Source: Akkermansiaceae bacterium
Lineage (GTDB): Bacteria; Verrucomicrobiota; Verrucomicrobiia; Verrucomicrobiales; DEV007
Reading direction: 5' to 3'
Assembly (NCBI GenBank): GCA_024233085.1
Contig: JACKQC010000002.1
Span: 558,001-622,000 of the forward strand
Length of the DNA stretch: 64,000 nucleotides
How positions within the stretch are numbered: the stretch's first letter is position 1; every line of letters begins with the position of its first letter. Of this stretch, positions 17,817 to 27,372 are shown piece after piece. Under the pieces are notes generated by a model. The model was not told where the DNA came from. It worked only from the letters and a program-made list of their open reading frames with translations, and searched no databases. Position numbers and translations under genes: made by a program.

Positions 17817-18131
17817 GTGAATACCCCTCCCCTCCCACAACCATCACCCGAACACGTCCGCCAGATTCGATTCTGGCGTCGAACCTCCGTCGTGTCCCTT
17901 CTCCTCTTCGCCGTCCCCCCAGTGATCGCTTTTGCCTTCAAGGTTTACGCCCTGATTGACGCCTTCAAGAAATTATCCGACTCCAAAAACGCCACACCCG
18001 AACAACTCGCGAATTCCATTTCCCTCGCCTTGATCCCTCTCGCGATCGCCACCGTCATCGCCATCCCCAGCTTCATCGTCTTCGTCATCGCCATGATCCG
18101 TTACCAGAGACTTCGACGCCAAACGCCATGA
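17817..18131 (+). CDS. Small two-helix membrane protein, unknown
   Basis: About 104 residues with two clear membrane helices (one around SVVSLLLFAVPPVIAFAF, one around LALIPLAIATVIAIPSF) joined by a short charged loop, and a basic C-terminus. I do not recognise the family. The frame stays open far upstream into the mnmG promoter region, but that part has no protein-like character; the GTG at 17817, just after the repeat, is a guess. It lies 66 bases before lpdA and could share its transcript. Confidence 0.55.
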   Translation: MNTPPLPQPSPEHVRQIRFWRRTSVVSLLLFAVPPVIAFAFKVYALIDAFKKLSDSKNATPEQLANSISLALIPLAIATVIAIPSFIVFVIAMIRYQRLRRQTP

Positions 18132-18197
18132 TCCATTGACAATGGCGCCTTCGCACCGGTTTCTTCGTCCTCCCATTCTCCGATCCTTCCCATCACA

Positions 18198-19592
18198 ATG
18201 CCTTCCTACGATCTCGTTGTCATCGGCGGCGGTCCCGCCGGTTACGTCGGCGCCATCCGCGCCGCACAACTCGGCAAAAAAGTCGCCTGCATCGAAGCCG
18301 ATCGAGCCGGCGGCACCTGCCTCAACTGGGGCTGTATCCCGACCAAGGCTCTCCTGAAAAACGCCGAGCTTTACGCCACCCTCCGGGACAAAGCGGCGGA
18401 CTTCGGACTGAAGATCGACGGGCTCGTCTACGACTGGTCCCAAATCATCGGTCGCTCCCGAAAAGTGTCCGATAAACTCGCCGGCGGAATCGAATTCCTC
18501 TTTAAGAAAAACAAGGTCGATTATCTCCGCGGCACCGGATCGCTCGCCGGCTCAGGAAAGGTGGATTTCACCGCGACGAACGGCGAAACCACCACCCTCG
18601 AAACCGCCCATGTGCTGATCGCCACCGGATGCCAACCCCGGGAATTGCCCTTCCTCCCCTTCGATCAAAAGGCCGTTCTCAGTTCCAAGGAGGCGATGCT
18701 GATCGCCGAGCAACCCAAGGACCTTCTCATCATCGGTGCCGGCGCCATCGGGGTGGAGTTCGCGTATTTTTTCAATGCCTACGGAACCCGCGTCACCCTC
18801 GTCGAAATGATGGATCACCTCCTTCCGGTCGAGGACACCGACATCAGCCTCGCCCTCGAAAAGTCGTTCAAAAAACAGGGCATCGCCTACCGGCTCTCCA
18901 CCAAAACCACCGCCGCCTCCGTCACCACCGCCGGCGTCGAACTGACCGTCGAGCCCGCCGCCGGTGGCCCCTCCGAAATTCTCAGCGCCCAGGCCTGCCT
19001 CGTCGCCATCGGCGTAAAACCCTTCCTGCCACCCCATGCCGAAACGCTTCAACTGACGGAGCGTGGATTCATTCAAATCAACGATCGATACGAAACCAGC
19101 TTGCCCGGCGTATTCGCCGCCGGAGACATCATCGGTCCCCCGTGGCTCGCCCATGTCGCCAGCTTCGAAGCGGTCCAGGCTGTCGAGGGGATCTTTGTCC
19201 CCGGCCATCAACCGCGAAAGGTCGGCGTCTTCCCCGGATGCACCTATTGCCATCCCGAGGTCGCCAGCATCGGCCTGACCGAACGCGCCTGCCGAGACCA
19301 GGGAATCGCCTTCAAGGTCGGAAAATTTCCATTTCAGGCCAGCGGTCGCGCCCTGGCCGCCGGCGAACCCGAGGGTTTTGTGAAACTCCTCTTCGGCGAA
19401 AAATACGGAGAATTGCTCGGCGCCCATATCATCGGTTCCGAAGCCACCGAACTCATCGCCGAAATGGGCCTCGCTCTGACTCTCGAAGCCACCCGCGAAG
19501 AATTGGAAAACACGATTCACGCCCATCCCACCCTTTCCGAAGCCATTCACGAAGCCACCGCCGCGGCGTTCGGTCACGCGATCCACATTTGA
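18198..19592 (+). CDS. lpdA: Dihydrolipoyl dehydrogenase
   Basis: FAD enzyme (E3) that reoxidises lipoamide in pyruvate and 2-oxoacid dehydrogenase complexes or the glycine cleavage system. 464 residues: FAD motif VVIGGGPAGYVGA, redox disulfide GGTCLNWGCIPTK, NAD motif IIGAGAIGVEFAYFF, second FAD motif VFAAGDI, and the C-terminal catalytic HAHPTLSEAIHE. No E1 or E2 gene is adjacent, so the complex it serves cannot be told from context. Confidence 0.95.
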   Translation: MPSYDLVVIGGGPAGYVGAIRAAQLGKKVACIEADRAGGTCLNWGCIPTKALLKNAELYATLRDKAADFGLKIDGLVYDWSQIIGRSRKVSDKLAGGIEFLFKKNKVDYLRGTGSLAGSGKVDFTATNGETTTLETAHVLIATGCQPRELPFLPFDQKAVLSSKEAMLIAEQPKDLLIIGAGAIGVEFAYFFNAYGTRVTLVEMMDHLLPVEDTDISLALEKSFKKQGIAYRLSTKTTAASVTTAGVELTVEPAAGGPSEILSAQACLVAIGVKPFLPPHAETLQLTERGFIQINDRYETSLPGVFAAGDIIGPPWLAHVASFEAVQAVEGIFVPGHQPRKVGVFPGCTYCHPEVASIGLTERACRDQGIAFKVGKFPFQASGRALAAGEPEGFVKLLFGEKYGELLGAHIIGSEATELIAEMGLALTLEATREELENTIHAHPTLSEAIHEATAAAFGHAIHI

Positions 19593-19748
19593 CTCGAGTC
19601 CCCGTTTTCGACCATCCAAAGCATCCACTTAAAAAAAAAGCCTCTTTTGTGAATCGCCGCCCGATCTCGCGAGTCGAATTCCTTGACGCCACCTAAACCG
19701 GTGCGCCGCCGAAACCAGAATAACCAACCTCCACACCTCGAAACGGAA

Positions 19749-20132
19749 ATGAAAAAGATTCTCGCCCTCGCCGCCGCCGCCGCGGCCCTCATCGCTTTCG
19801 CCCCCACCCCGGCCCAGGCCGGAACCACCTGCAAACGCATCTCCAGTTGCAACCATTGCGGCCAATCCGTCTTCGCCTATTACCGCCCGGTCCGCTACGT
19901 GAACAACTGCGCCGTTTACGGCTGGGTGCCCAGCTACCATAACCACCCGTCCGTCTCGCTGAACTTCAGCTTCGGCACCTCGCCCCGCTATTACAGCTCC
20001 CGTGGCTGTTCCCCGGCGCCCCGGACGAACTTCGGCTACAGCACCCGCTACTACTCCGTGCCGACCTATTCCTATCGGAGCTATCCGACCTACCCCGGAT
20101 ACTCGCTCCGCTCCTTCCGAAGCTGCCGCTGA
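19749..20132 (+). CDS. Small secreted Tyr/Ser/Cys-rich protein
   Basis: 127 residues with a textbook signal peptide ending AQAG near residue 24. The mature part is rich in Tyr, Ser, Pro and Arg, has several Cys (CKRISSCNHCG near the start, Cys at the end) and Tyr-Ser repeats, suggesting an exported structural or surface protein. No known domain is recognised. The ATG at 19749 follows a GGAA. A strong terminator follows the gene, so it is probably transcribed alone and perhaps abundantly. Confidence 0.7.
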   Translation: MKKILALAAAAAALIAFAPTPAQAGTTCKRISSCNHCGQSVFAYYRPVRYVNNCAVYGWVPSYHNHPSVSLNFSFGTSPRYYSSRGCSPAPRTNFGYSTRYYSVPTYSYRSYPTYPGYSLRSFRSCR

Positions 20133-20192
20133 CTCGACCCTTTCCCGTTTCCGGAACGATCGAACCGGAAACCCCCGTGTGTGTGCGTGTGC

Positions 20193-20232
20193 GCCGCGAC
20201 CGGCCTCCATACCGGTCGCGGCTTCTTTTTTT
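20193..20232 (+). terminator. Rho-independent terminator
   Basis: A perfect 11-bp GC-rich stem (GCCGCGACCGG with CCGGTCGCGGC), eight-base loop, followed by TTCTTTTTTT. It ends the small secreted protein gene. Confidence 0.9.
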
Positions 20233-20271
20233 GGACATTGCGTCGCCGTCATTCTCCCTTTTCCTTTCCGA

Positions 20272-21672
20272 ATGCTCCGCCGCCTCGTCGCTCTCATTCT
20301 CGCGATCCATTTTGCCCCGCTCCTCATGGCAGATCCCCTCACGCTCCACCCCGAGAATCCCCGCTACCTTTCCCTGACCGACAATCCCATCCTCCTCGTC
20401 ACCGCCGGCGAGCACTACGGCGCCCTGTTGAATCTCGACTTCGATTTCCAAAAATACTTCGCCACCCTCGCCGCCGATGGCCTCAATTTGACCCGGACCT
20501 TTTCCGGCGTTTATCGCGAAAGTCCCGGCGCCTTTCGCATCGCCCAAAACACCCTCGCGCCACCCGACGATCGGTTCATCTGCCCCTATCCCCGATCCGA
20601 AGACACGGGAAACCGGTTCGATCTCGACCGTTGGGACCCCGCCTATTTCGAACGATTGCACGCCTTCATGCGCGCCGCGGACGAGCACGAAATCGTCGTC
20701 GAATTTGTCCTCTTCTGTCCCTTTTACGAAGAGTCGATGTGGGCCCTCTCCCCTTTCAATCCTATCAACCATCGCCAGTCACTGCCGCCATTGGCGAGCC
20801 CGAACGACTCGTGGAGCCTCGATCGTTCCGGACCTTACCTCGCCTATCAGGAGGCGCTGGTGCGCAAGCTGGTGACCGAGCTGAATCCGTACGACCGTCT
20901 CTATTTCGAAGTCTGCAACGAACCCTACCAGCGCGAACTTCCCCAGGAATGGCACGACCACATGGCTGAGTTGATCCAGAAAACAGAGGAGAAACTGCCC
21001 AAGCGACACCTGATTTCCTGGAACGTCGCCAACCACGGCGACGCCTTCGTGGTGCGCGACCCCCACCCGGCCTATTCACTCTTCAATTTTCACTATTCCA
21101 CCCCGCCCACCGACATTGACGCCAACTGGCATCTCAAAAAACCGATCGGCGACAACGAAACCGGATTCAAAGGTCAGGAGGATCGCACCTACCGTCGCGA
21201 AGCCTGGGAATTCATGCTCGCCGGCGGAGCGCTTTTCAATCACCTCGACTACTCCTTCGCCGCCGGAAAGGAGGGCGGCGATTTTGCCTACCCCGACCAT
21301 CAGCCCGGTGGTGGGAGCGCCCCCTTGCGCCGCCAACTCGGCGCCCTGAAACGTTTTCTCGAGAGCTGCGATTTCATTCGTTTCTCCCCGGCGCCCGGCT
21401 TCGTGAAAAACCCGCTTCCGAAAGATGTCCGGGTTCGTGTCTTGGCGAATTCTGGTGAGCAATACGCCCTGTACGCGACCGCCACCGGTCCGGATCGGCG
21501 CCTCCGCTTCGAGGTCGATCTTCCACCGGGCGACTACTCGATCGAGTGGTTCGATCCCGCCAAACCGGGAGTCGTCCGGACCGAGATCATCGCCGCCAAA
21601 GCCGGCCAAAGCGCCGCCCTCGCCTCGCCCCCATTCCCGGAAGACCTCGCGGTGAAGATTACCCGGCGGTGA
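20272..21672 (+). CDS. Secreted GH-A clan glycoside hydrolase (DUF4038/cellulase-like) with C-terminal beta domain
   Basis: A 466-residue exported enzyme. Residues 1-20 are a signal peptide; the body looks like a TIM-barrel glycosidase with CNEPYQRE (Asn-Glu acid/base pair of clan GH-A) and GDNETGF as the probable nucleophile strand. The last 80 residues (YALYATATGP, YSIEWFDP) resemble the putative collagen-binding domain often found on such proteins. Substrate cannot be told. The ATG at 20272 is chosen for the signal peptide. It begins 40 bases after the terminator of the previous gene. Confidence 0.8.
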   Translation: MLRRLVALILAIHFAPLLMADPLTLHPENPRYLSLTDNPILLVTAGEHYGALLNLDFDFQKYFATLAADGLNLTRTFSGVYRESPGAFRIAQNTLAPPDDRFICPYPRSEDTGNRFDLDRWDPAYFERLHAFMRAADEHEIVVEFVLFCPFYEESMWALSPFNPINHRQSLPPLASPNDSWSLDRSGPYLAYQEALVRKLVTELNPYDRLYFEVCNEPYQRELPQEWHDHMAELIQKTEEKLPKRHLISWNVANHGDAFVVRDPHPAYSLFNFHYSTPPTDIDANWHLKKPIGDNETGFKGQEDRTYRREAWEFMLAGGALFNHLDYSFAAGKEGGDFAYPDHQPGGGSAPLRRQLGALKRFLESCDFIRFSPAPGFVKNPLPKDVRVRVLANSGEQYALYATATGPDRRLRFEVDLPPGDYSIEWFDPAKPGVVRTEIIAAKAGQSAALASPPFPEDLAVKITRR

Positions 21673-21685
21673 CCGGTTTTCCGAA

Positions 21686-21724
21686 ACCCAACAGGGTTAG
21701 GTCACCGACTCAACCCTGTCCGGT
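21686..21724. repeat. Dispersed palindromic repeat, copy 4
   Basis: ACCCAACAGGGTTAGGT followed by an inverted second core CTCAACCCTGTCCGGT. It fills the gap between the convergent glycosidase and TPR lipoprotein genes, a place where a bidirectional terminator would be expected, though it has no T-tract. Confidence 0.85.
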
Positions 21725-21728
21725 CCGG

Positions 21729-22535
21729 TCAATCTTCATTTGGCCCGCTTGGCCGTTCGACCATTTCCTTCTCGTAATAATCCCGGGGCAATTCCCGATA
21801 GGGTTTTCGCTCGCGATAAAGCGCCAGCCGCGCCTCGAAATCGGCAATGTCCGGATCGTCCTTGAGCTGGGCGTTGGCGTCACTCTGCCATTTCACCGCC
21901 TCCTCGAAGGCGCCGGCCTCGGCATGGGCGGCGGCGAGGGTGTCGATGATGCTGGCCCGCTCCCAGTCGGTCAATTCGCAGGCCTTCGTCGCCAGTTCCA
22001 CGGCGCGTTTTCCGTCACGCAGCGAATCGTCCGGATGGGTCGCCAGCAGCCAGGCGAAACCGTTCAGGACCTGGGGATCGTCGGGATGCAAGCGCAGCGC
22101 CTTCTCCAGGACATCGCGGCTCTCCGCCGACCGATCCAGAACTTCGAGGGCGTTTCCGTAGTCGAGGCGAATCTGGATGTGGGTTCCGGGATTGGCTCCG
22201 GGAAAAGACGAATCTTCGTCCGGCGCCAGGGCGTCGCCAATCAAGTCGTAGGCGGCTTCGTATTCGTCGATCGCCTTTTCCGGCTGTTTCCGAATCCAGA
22301 ACACCCGGCCGCGAAAATGCCGCAGAACCGGGTCCTCTCGATCGAGGCGCAGGGCGATTTCCGAAATTTCCAGAGCCCGGTCGAGGTCGCCGTTGGCGGC
22401 ATGCTGGTAAGCCGATTCCTTCAGTTTTTCGGCGCGGGTCTCGCGAAGTTTTTCGCAACCCGCCAACAACCCGAAGGTCGCCGCCGCGGAGGCGATTCCC
22501 AGCGAGATTTTGAAGATCGGATGTTCGAGGAGCAT
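21729..22535 (-). CDS. TPR-repeat lipoprotein
   Basis: 268 residues. The N-terminus is a signal sequence ending LLAGC, a good lipobox. The rest is built of TPR-like helical pairs (for example YQHAANGDLDRALEISEIAL, VFWIRKQPEKAIDEYEAAYD, AFEEAVKWQSDANAQL), implying a periplasmic protein-interaction scaffold. It starts 20 bases after valS ends and is probably in the same transcription unit. Partner unknown. Confidence 0.8.
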   Translation of the reverse strand: MLLEHPIFKISLGIASAAATFGLLAGCEKLRETRAEKLKESAYQHAANGDLDRALEISEIALRLDREDPVLRHFRGRVFWIRKQPEKAIDEYEAAYDLIGDALAPDEDSSFPGANPGTHIQIRLDYGNALEVLDRSAESRDVLEKALRLHPDDPQVLNGFAWLLATHPDDSLRDGKRAVELATKACELTDWERASIIDTLAAAHAEAGAFEEAVKWQSDANAQLKDDPDIADFEARLALYRERKPYRELPRDYYEKEMVERPSGPNED

Positions 22536-22554
22536 CTTCCCAATCTCCGGTTTG

Positions 22555-25263
22555 TCATTGGAGGGCGCCGAGGCTCTCGATCATGCGCCCGAGTTCTTCG
22601 ACCCGGGATTTCCATTGGGCCTGGCGGTCGCGATTTTCCTGGACGACCTCGTCGGGCGCGCGGGACACGAAACTCTCGTTGTTCAGCTTCGCGTTGACCT
22701 TGGCGAGTTCGGCCTCGGCTTTGGCGAGTTCCTTGGAAAGGCGGTCCCGTTCGGCCGCGACGTCGATCAGCCCCTCGAGAGGCATGTAGAGTTTCCCGAC
22801 CCCGGTGAGGGCGACGGGCACGCCGGTCTCGGCGGCGTGGCCGGTCTCGACGCGGACCTCTCCGGCGCCGGCGAGGCGGGCGAAGACGGCGGCGGCGGAG
22901 GCATCGAGCGCACCCGACTCGATGCCCTCGGGATCGACGATGAATCTCACGCTCCGATTGGCGGCGAGTCCGTACTCGGCCTTGAGGTTGCGGGCGCGGC
23001 CCACGGCTTCGTAGATTGCGGTGACCCGCTGGCGGGCGGCCTCGATTTTTTCCACGGGGATGCCGTGCAGAATCAGCGAGTCATCCAGGGGCGTCCGCAT
23101 GAGAAAGGCGGGACCGTCGGCGCCGCCGAAGCCCATTTTTTCCCACAGTTCCTCCGAAAGATGCGGCATGTAGGGATGCAACTGCATTAAGAAACGGCGC
23201 AGCACCGTGTCCATCGTCCAGAGCGTGGCGGCTTTGGCGGCGGGATCGGCGCCTTCGACGAAATCGCCCTTGGTCGACTCCAGATACCAGTCGCAGTACT
23301 CGCTCCAGAAAAACTGGTAGAGGAGATTCGCGGTGTCGTTGAAACGGTATTCCTTCAGCGATTCGTCGACGCTGGCCTCGAGCGCCTCGAGTTTCGCGAG
23401 AATATCGATCGCAAAAATCGAGAGCGACCCCGGTTCGGTCGGAGGGGCGCCCTGCATCTGGCGGAACCGGGTGGCGTTCCAGAGCTTGTTGGCGAAATTC
23501 CGGCCTTCGACGATCTGCTCCTCGTCGAACTTCACGTCGGTGCCGCTCGGCGCGATGCGCATCAGCCCGAAGCGCAGGGCGTCGGCGCCGTATTTGGCGA
23601 TCAGATCGAGCGGGTCGGGCGAGTTGCCCAATTGTTTGGACATCTTTCGGCCCTGTTTGTCGCGGATGATGGAGGTGAAAAAGACGTTCCGGAACGGCAA
23701 TTGTCCCTCCCACCGAAACCCGGCCATGATCATGCGCGCCACCCAGAAAAAGATGATGTCCGGGCCGGTCACGAGATCGGTGGTGGGGTAGAATTTTTCC
23801 ACCGTCGCGGACCGCTCCGCGTCGCTGTCGGTCATGGTCGCGAAAGGCCAGAGCCAGCTCGAAAACCAGGTGTCGAGCACGTCGGCGTCGCGCACCCAGT
23901 TTTCCTCGTCGGCGGGGGGATCGACGGAGACATGGATGTCGTCGCCGGCGCTGGCGGCATCGAGCGATTCGCGGGCCTGGAGTTCGGCGGCATTGGCCTG
24001 GCGATACCACACGGGGATCTGGTGACCCCACCAGAGCTGGCGGCTGATGCACCAGTCCTGCAGGTTTTCCATCCAGTGGGCGAAGGTCTTTTTCCACCGT
24101 TCCGGACGGAAACGAATCGCGTCGCTGGCGACGGCTTCGGCCGTCTCGGTCTTGCATGGATATTTCAGGAACCACTGCATGGAGATGCGCGGCTCGATCG
24201 GAACGTCGGCGCGCTCGGAATAGCCGACGTTGTTCTCGTAATCCTCGACCTTTACGAGCTGGCCCATTTCCTCGAGTTTTTCGGCGGCTTTCTTGCGGGC
24301 CTCGAAGCGGTCCATCCCCTCGAAATCCGGACCGGCGAGGGCATTGAGCGTGCCGTCGGGATGGAAGACGTCGAGGATGGGCAGGTGGTGGCGCAGACCG
24401 ATCTCGAAGTCGGCCTTGTCATGGGCGGGCGTGACCTTCAGCACGCCGGTGCCGAATTCGATGTCGATATGGTCGTCGGCCACGATGGGAATTTCCGCGC
24501 GGGGGAAGGGCCGAATGGCGTGTTTGCCGAGCAGATCGGCGTAGCGCTTGTCCTTCGGATTCACGGCGACCGCCGTGTCGCCCATGAGGGTCTCCGGGCG
24601 GGTGGTGGCGATCTCGACGAAGCGGCCCGGTTCCTCGGCGATCTCGTAGCGCATCGTGTAAAGCTTCGAGCGCTGGGGTTTCATGATGACCTCCTCGTCG
24701 CTGAGGGCGGTGAGGGATTTCGGGCACCAGTTCACCATCCGCTTGCCGCGGTAGATGAGTCCCTCGTTGAAGAGATCGACGAAAATCTTCGAGATCCAGC
24801 GCGAATAGGCGGGATCCATCGTGAACCGCTCCCGGCTCCAGTCGCAGGAGCAGCCGAGGCGTTTCAGTTGCTGGATGATGATGCCGCCGTGTTCCTCCTT
24901 CCATTCCCAGACGCGCTCGAGGAAGGCCTCCCGACCCAGGTCGCGCCGGGTTTTCTTTTCCTCCTTGCGGAGCTTCTGCTCGACCTTCGACTGGGTGGCG
25001 ATACCGGCGTGATCCGTCCCGGGCAGCCAGAGAACCTCCTTTCCCTCCATGCGGGCGCGCCGCGCCAGGATGTCCTGGATGGTGTTGTTCAGGACGTGGC
25101 CCAGATGCAGGATGCCGGTGACGTTCGGCGGCGGGATGACGATCGAATAGGCCTCCCGCGACGAGGTCTCGTCGCCGCGGAAACAGTCCGCCTCCTGCCA
25201 GCGGGCATACCAGTTTTCCTCAACCTCGCCGGGTTGATACGCTTGGGACAGTTCGGACGCCAT
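22555..25263 (-). CDS. valS: Valyl-tRNA synthetase
   Basis: Class I aminoacyl-tRNA synthetase charging tRNA-Val. 902 residues with the HIGH-like ILHLGHVLNN, the KMSKQLGN loop, an editing domain and a C-terminal coiled coil (DRLSKELAKAEAELAKVNAK) that is typical of ValS. The long open frame on the opposite strand across this gene is a codon-bias shadow. Confidence 0.98.
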   Translation of the reverse strand: MASELSQAYQPGEVEENWYARWQEADCFRGDETSSREAYSIVIPPPNVTGILHLGHVLNNTIQDILARRARMEGKEVLWLPGTDHAGIATQSKVEQKLRKEEKKTRRDLGREAFLERVWEWKEEHGGIIIQQLKRLGCSCDWSRERFTMDPAYSRWISKIFVDLFNEGLIYRGKRMVNWCPKSLTALSDEEVIMKPQRSKLYTMRYEIAEEPGRFVEIATTRPETLMGDTAVAVNPKDKRYADLLGKHAIRPFPRAEIPIVADDHIDIEFGTGVLKVTPAHDKADFEIGLRHHLPILDVFHPDGTLNALAGPDFEGMDRFEARKKAAEKLEEMGQLVKVEDYENNVGYSERADVPIEPRISMQWFLKYPCKTETAEAVASDAIRFRPERWKKTFAHWMENLQDWCISRQLWWGHQIPVWYRQANAAELQARESLDAASAGDDIHVSVDPPADEENWVRDADVLDTWFSSWLWPFATMTDSDAERSATVEKFYPTTDLVTGPDIIFFWVARMIMAGFRWEGQLPFRNVFFTSIIRDKQGRKMSKQLGNSPDPLDLIAKYGADALRFGLMRIAPSGTDVKFDEEQIVEGRNFANKLWNATRFRQMQGAPPTEPGSLSIFAIDILAKLEALEASVDESLKEYRFNDTANLLYQFFWSEYCDWYLESTKGDFVEGADPAAKAATLWTMDTVLRRFLMQLHPYMPHLSEELWEKMGFGGADGPAFLMRTPLDDSLILHGIPVEKIEAARQRVTAIYEAVGRARNLKAEYGLAANRSVRFIVDPEGIESGALDASAAAVFARLAGAGEVRVETGHAAETGVPVALTGVGKLYMPLEGLIDVAAERDRLSKELAKAEAELAKVNAKLNNESFVSRAPDEVVQENRDRQAQWKSRVEELGRMIESLGALQ

Positions 25264-25431
25264 TTTCTCGATTCCGTTCCGCCGGGAGATTCGGCCGGGC
25301 GGGGCGAAACTATTTGTGTGGAGGGCGCCTTTGTAAACCGAATTACCCGAAGCTCGGGAAGCCGTTTGCGCATCCCAAAGCCCTTCGCTACTCTAAGAGC
25401 CACCTCCCCCGGATCGTTCCCTCACCCAGTC

Positions 25432-26442
25432 ATGGTCAACACGTCAATGGTGCGTTCTTGTCGGTTCACGACCCGCCTCGCGCGGTCGCTTGCCCCTCTG
25501 GGAATGTTCCTCGCGCTCGCATCGACCGCCTTCGCCGCCAACTGGAAGATCTACAAGATCGACGGCCAGGACTACGTCTCCGACGAGAACGTCCACTCGT
25601 TTTACCATTTCGAGCGGTTCGCGCGCAGCGACGGCGACCGCATCTTCCGGCACCCGATGCTCATCATGCGCTGGAAGACCGGTTCGCAGACCATCTACAT
25701 CAACAACATCCTCTTCAACCTCAGCCTCCCCATCGTCGAGCGCGACGGCCGCGCTTACATCTCCACGATCGATCTCGCCAAGCTCGTCGATCCCGTGCTC
25801 CGGCCGAGCTACATCAAGAAACCCATCAAGTTCGACACCGTGGTCATCGACGCCGGCCATGGCGCGCACGATTCCGGGGCGAAGGGCATTTACGGCTGGG
25901 AAAAAAACTACACGCTCGATCTCGCCCTCAAGCTGAAGGCCTCGCTCGAAAAACGCGGGTTCAAGACGCGGATGACCCGCACGACCGACGTGTTCCTGAG
26001 CCTGGACCAGCGCGTGCAGTTCGCCAACCGGGTTGACGACGCCATCTTCGTCAGCGTCCATTTCAACTCCTCCGGCACCTCCGCCGCCCACGGCATCGAG
26101 ACCTACGCGCTCGCTCCCCAGGGCACCTCGTCCACCAACGGCGGTCCGGCCATGGGCTCCTTCCTCAACGGAAACGTGCGCGACGCCGAGAACATCGCCC
26201 TCGCCACCGCCGTGCATGCCCACGTCATCGATCAGTTGAAAACCGTCGACCGCGGTATCAAGCGCGCCCGATTCAATGTCCTCCGCGGCATCAACAAGCC
26301 GGCGATTCTGTTCGAGGGCGGTTTCATCACCAATTCGACCGAGGGTCGCAAAATCAACGACTCCGACTACCGCGATCAACTCTCCGAAACCATCGCCAAC
26401 GCGATCGTTCGCTTCCAGAATTCCGTCGGCGCGAAAAAATAA
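25432..26442 (+). CDS. N-acetylmuramoyl-L-alanine amidase (Amidase_3)
   Basis: Periplasmic zinc amidase that cuts the peptide from MurNAc in peptidoglycan. 336 residues: signal peptide to about residue 35 (ending AFAAN), a 100-residue beta-rich N-terminal region resembling a copper-amine-oxidase-type domain, then the catalytic domain with VIDAGHGAHDSGA (zinc His), an E in WEKNY, VSVHFNSS (zinc His) and FEGGFITN (catalytic Glu). The ATG at 25432 gives a full signal peptide. It is divergent from valS. Confidence 0.9.
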   Translation: MVNTSMVRSCRFTTRLARSLAPLGMFLALASTAFAANWKIYKIDGQDYVSDENVHSFYHFERFARSDGDRIFRHPMLIMRWKTGSQTIYINNILFNLSLPIVERDGRAYISTIDLAKLVDPVLRPSYIKKPIKFDTVVIDAGHGAHDSGAKGIYGWEKNYTLDLALKLKASLEKRGFKTRMTRTTDVFLSLDQRVQFANRVDDAIFVSVHFNSSGTSAAHGIETYALAPQGTSSTNGGPAMGSFLNGNVRDAENIALATAVHAHVIDQLKTVDRGIKRARFNVLRGINKPAILFEGGFITNSTEGRKINDSDYRDQLSETIANAIVRFQNSVGAKK

Positions 26443-26470
26443 CAGCGCGCCACCGCCTGACCCGGCGCGC

Positions 26471-27016
26471 TCAGCCCACCGCCACCGCGTCCCGCAGTCG
26501 CGCCGCGACCTCGTCCCCTTCCCCCGGCAGACCGATCCAGGATCGGCAACCGCCGAAGCCTTTTCGGTCCTCCAGGATCCAAGGCTCCGCCAGCCGGTAA
26601 ACTTTCAGCCACGCCACGCTGATGCCCGGCTCGTCGCCCCACGAAAAACGGTCCTCGATCACCCGGTCGATCCAGATGTGCTCCGGGCGCAGCGCCTCGA
26701 CCGCCTCCCGATCGGTGAGCCGTTCGGTTCGCTCCGTCTCGGCGAACAACCGGATCGCGATTTTGGCGCCGCCCTCGATCTCATCCCGCAACGCCCGCGG
26801 CCGGCCCGCGCCGTCCGGTTTCACCTGCTCGACCTGTTCGTGATAGTAGGTCGGAAACAGGAAAAAACGCTCGTGCAGCCATTGGAAACCCAGTTTTCCC
26901 TCGGAAATGCCACCCTTTCGCAGGATCAGGCGTTGCTCGCCGGTTTCCAGGGCGTCGCAAACCGTCTGCCATTCCTTGAAGGCGACGGGATTCCAATCTT
27001 TCGAAACTTCGGGCAT
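26471..27016 (-). CDS. DUF1802 family protein
   Basis: 181 residues with the N-terminal pattern FKEWQTVCDALETGEQ followed by LILRKGGISEG and HERFFLFPTYYHEQ, typical of the DUF1802 family found in cyanobacteria, planctomycetes and relatives. Function is unknown. It looks soluble and cytoplasmic. It is convergent with the amidase gene, 28 bases away. Confidence 0.8.
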   Translation of the reverse strand: MPEVSKDWNPVAFKEWQTVCDALETGEQRLILRKGGISEGKLGFQWLHERFFLFPTYYHEQVEQVKPDGAGRPRALRDEIEGGAKIAIRLFAETERTERLTDREAVEALRPEHIWIDRVIEDRFSWGDEPGISVAWLKVYRLAEPWILEDRKGFGGCRSWIGLPGEGDEVAARLRDAVAVG

Positions 27017-27132
27017 CGCCGAGCATTTTCCCCTGTCCGGGCTGAATTTCCAGCACGCGAACAGCCGATTTTTTCCGCTGGCAAAGTGGTGGGGCCTGCC
27101 CTATTTTCCGCCCTCCCGAATCGGCGAAAGAC

Positions 27133-27208
27133 GGTGGCAGTAGCTCAGTGGTAGAGCCCCGGATTGTGATTCCGGTTGTCGCGGGTTCGATCCCCGTCTG
27201 CCACCCCA
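27133..27208 (+). tRNA. tRNA-His (anticodon GTG)
   Basis: A cloverleaf can be drawn in full: acceptor GTGGCAG/CTGCCAC, D arm GCTC/GAGC, anticodon stem CCGGA/TCCGG with loop TTGTGAT (anticodon GTG at 27166-27168), T arm GCGGG/CCCGT with TTCGATC. An extra G at 27133 opposite discriminator C at 27205 is the G-1 identity element of histidine tRNA, and CCA is encoded at 27206-27208. Confidence 0.97.
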
Positions 27209-27372
27209 TTTCTCCCCCGTCGCGGGACCGGTTTTCACGATCCGAAAACCCGTCACTTTCCGAAAAACCCCTCCACAGGTCCGGGGTTACAAATTCGGCC
27301 GCGATCCCTTCCCCGCCGCATCCCCGCCATTGCGGCCGCGTCATTTCCCAGTTCATTCCCGCCAGAATTTAC

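Noticed and set aside
23632..25431. Very long open frame on the plus strand opposite valS
   Set aside because: It is the antisense shadow of valS in GC-rich DNA; only the part from 25432, with a signal peptide and amidase motifs, is real.
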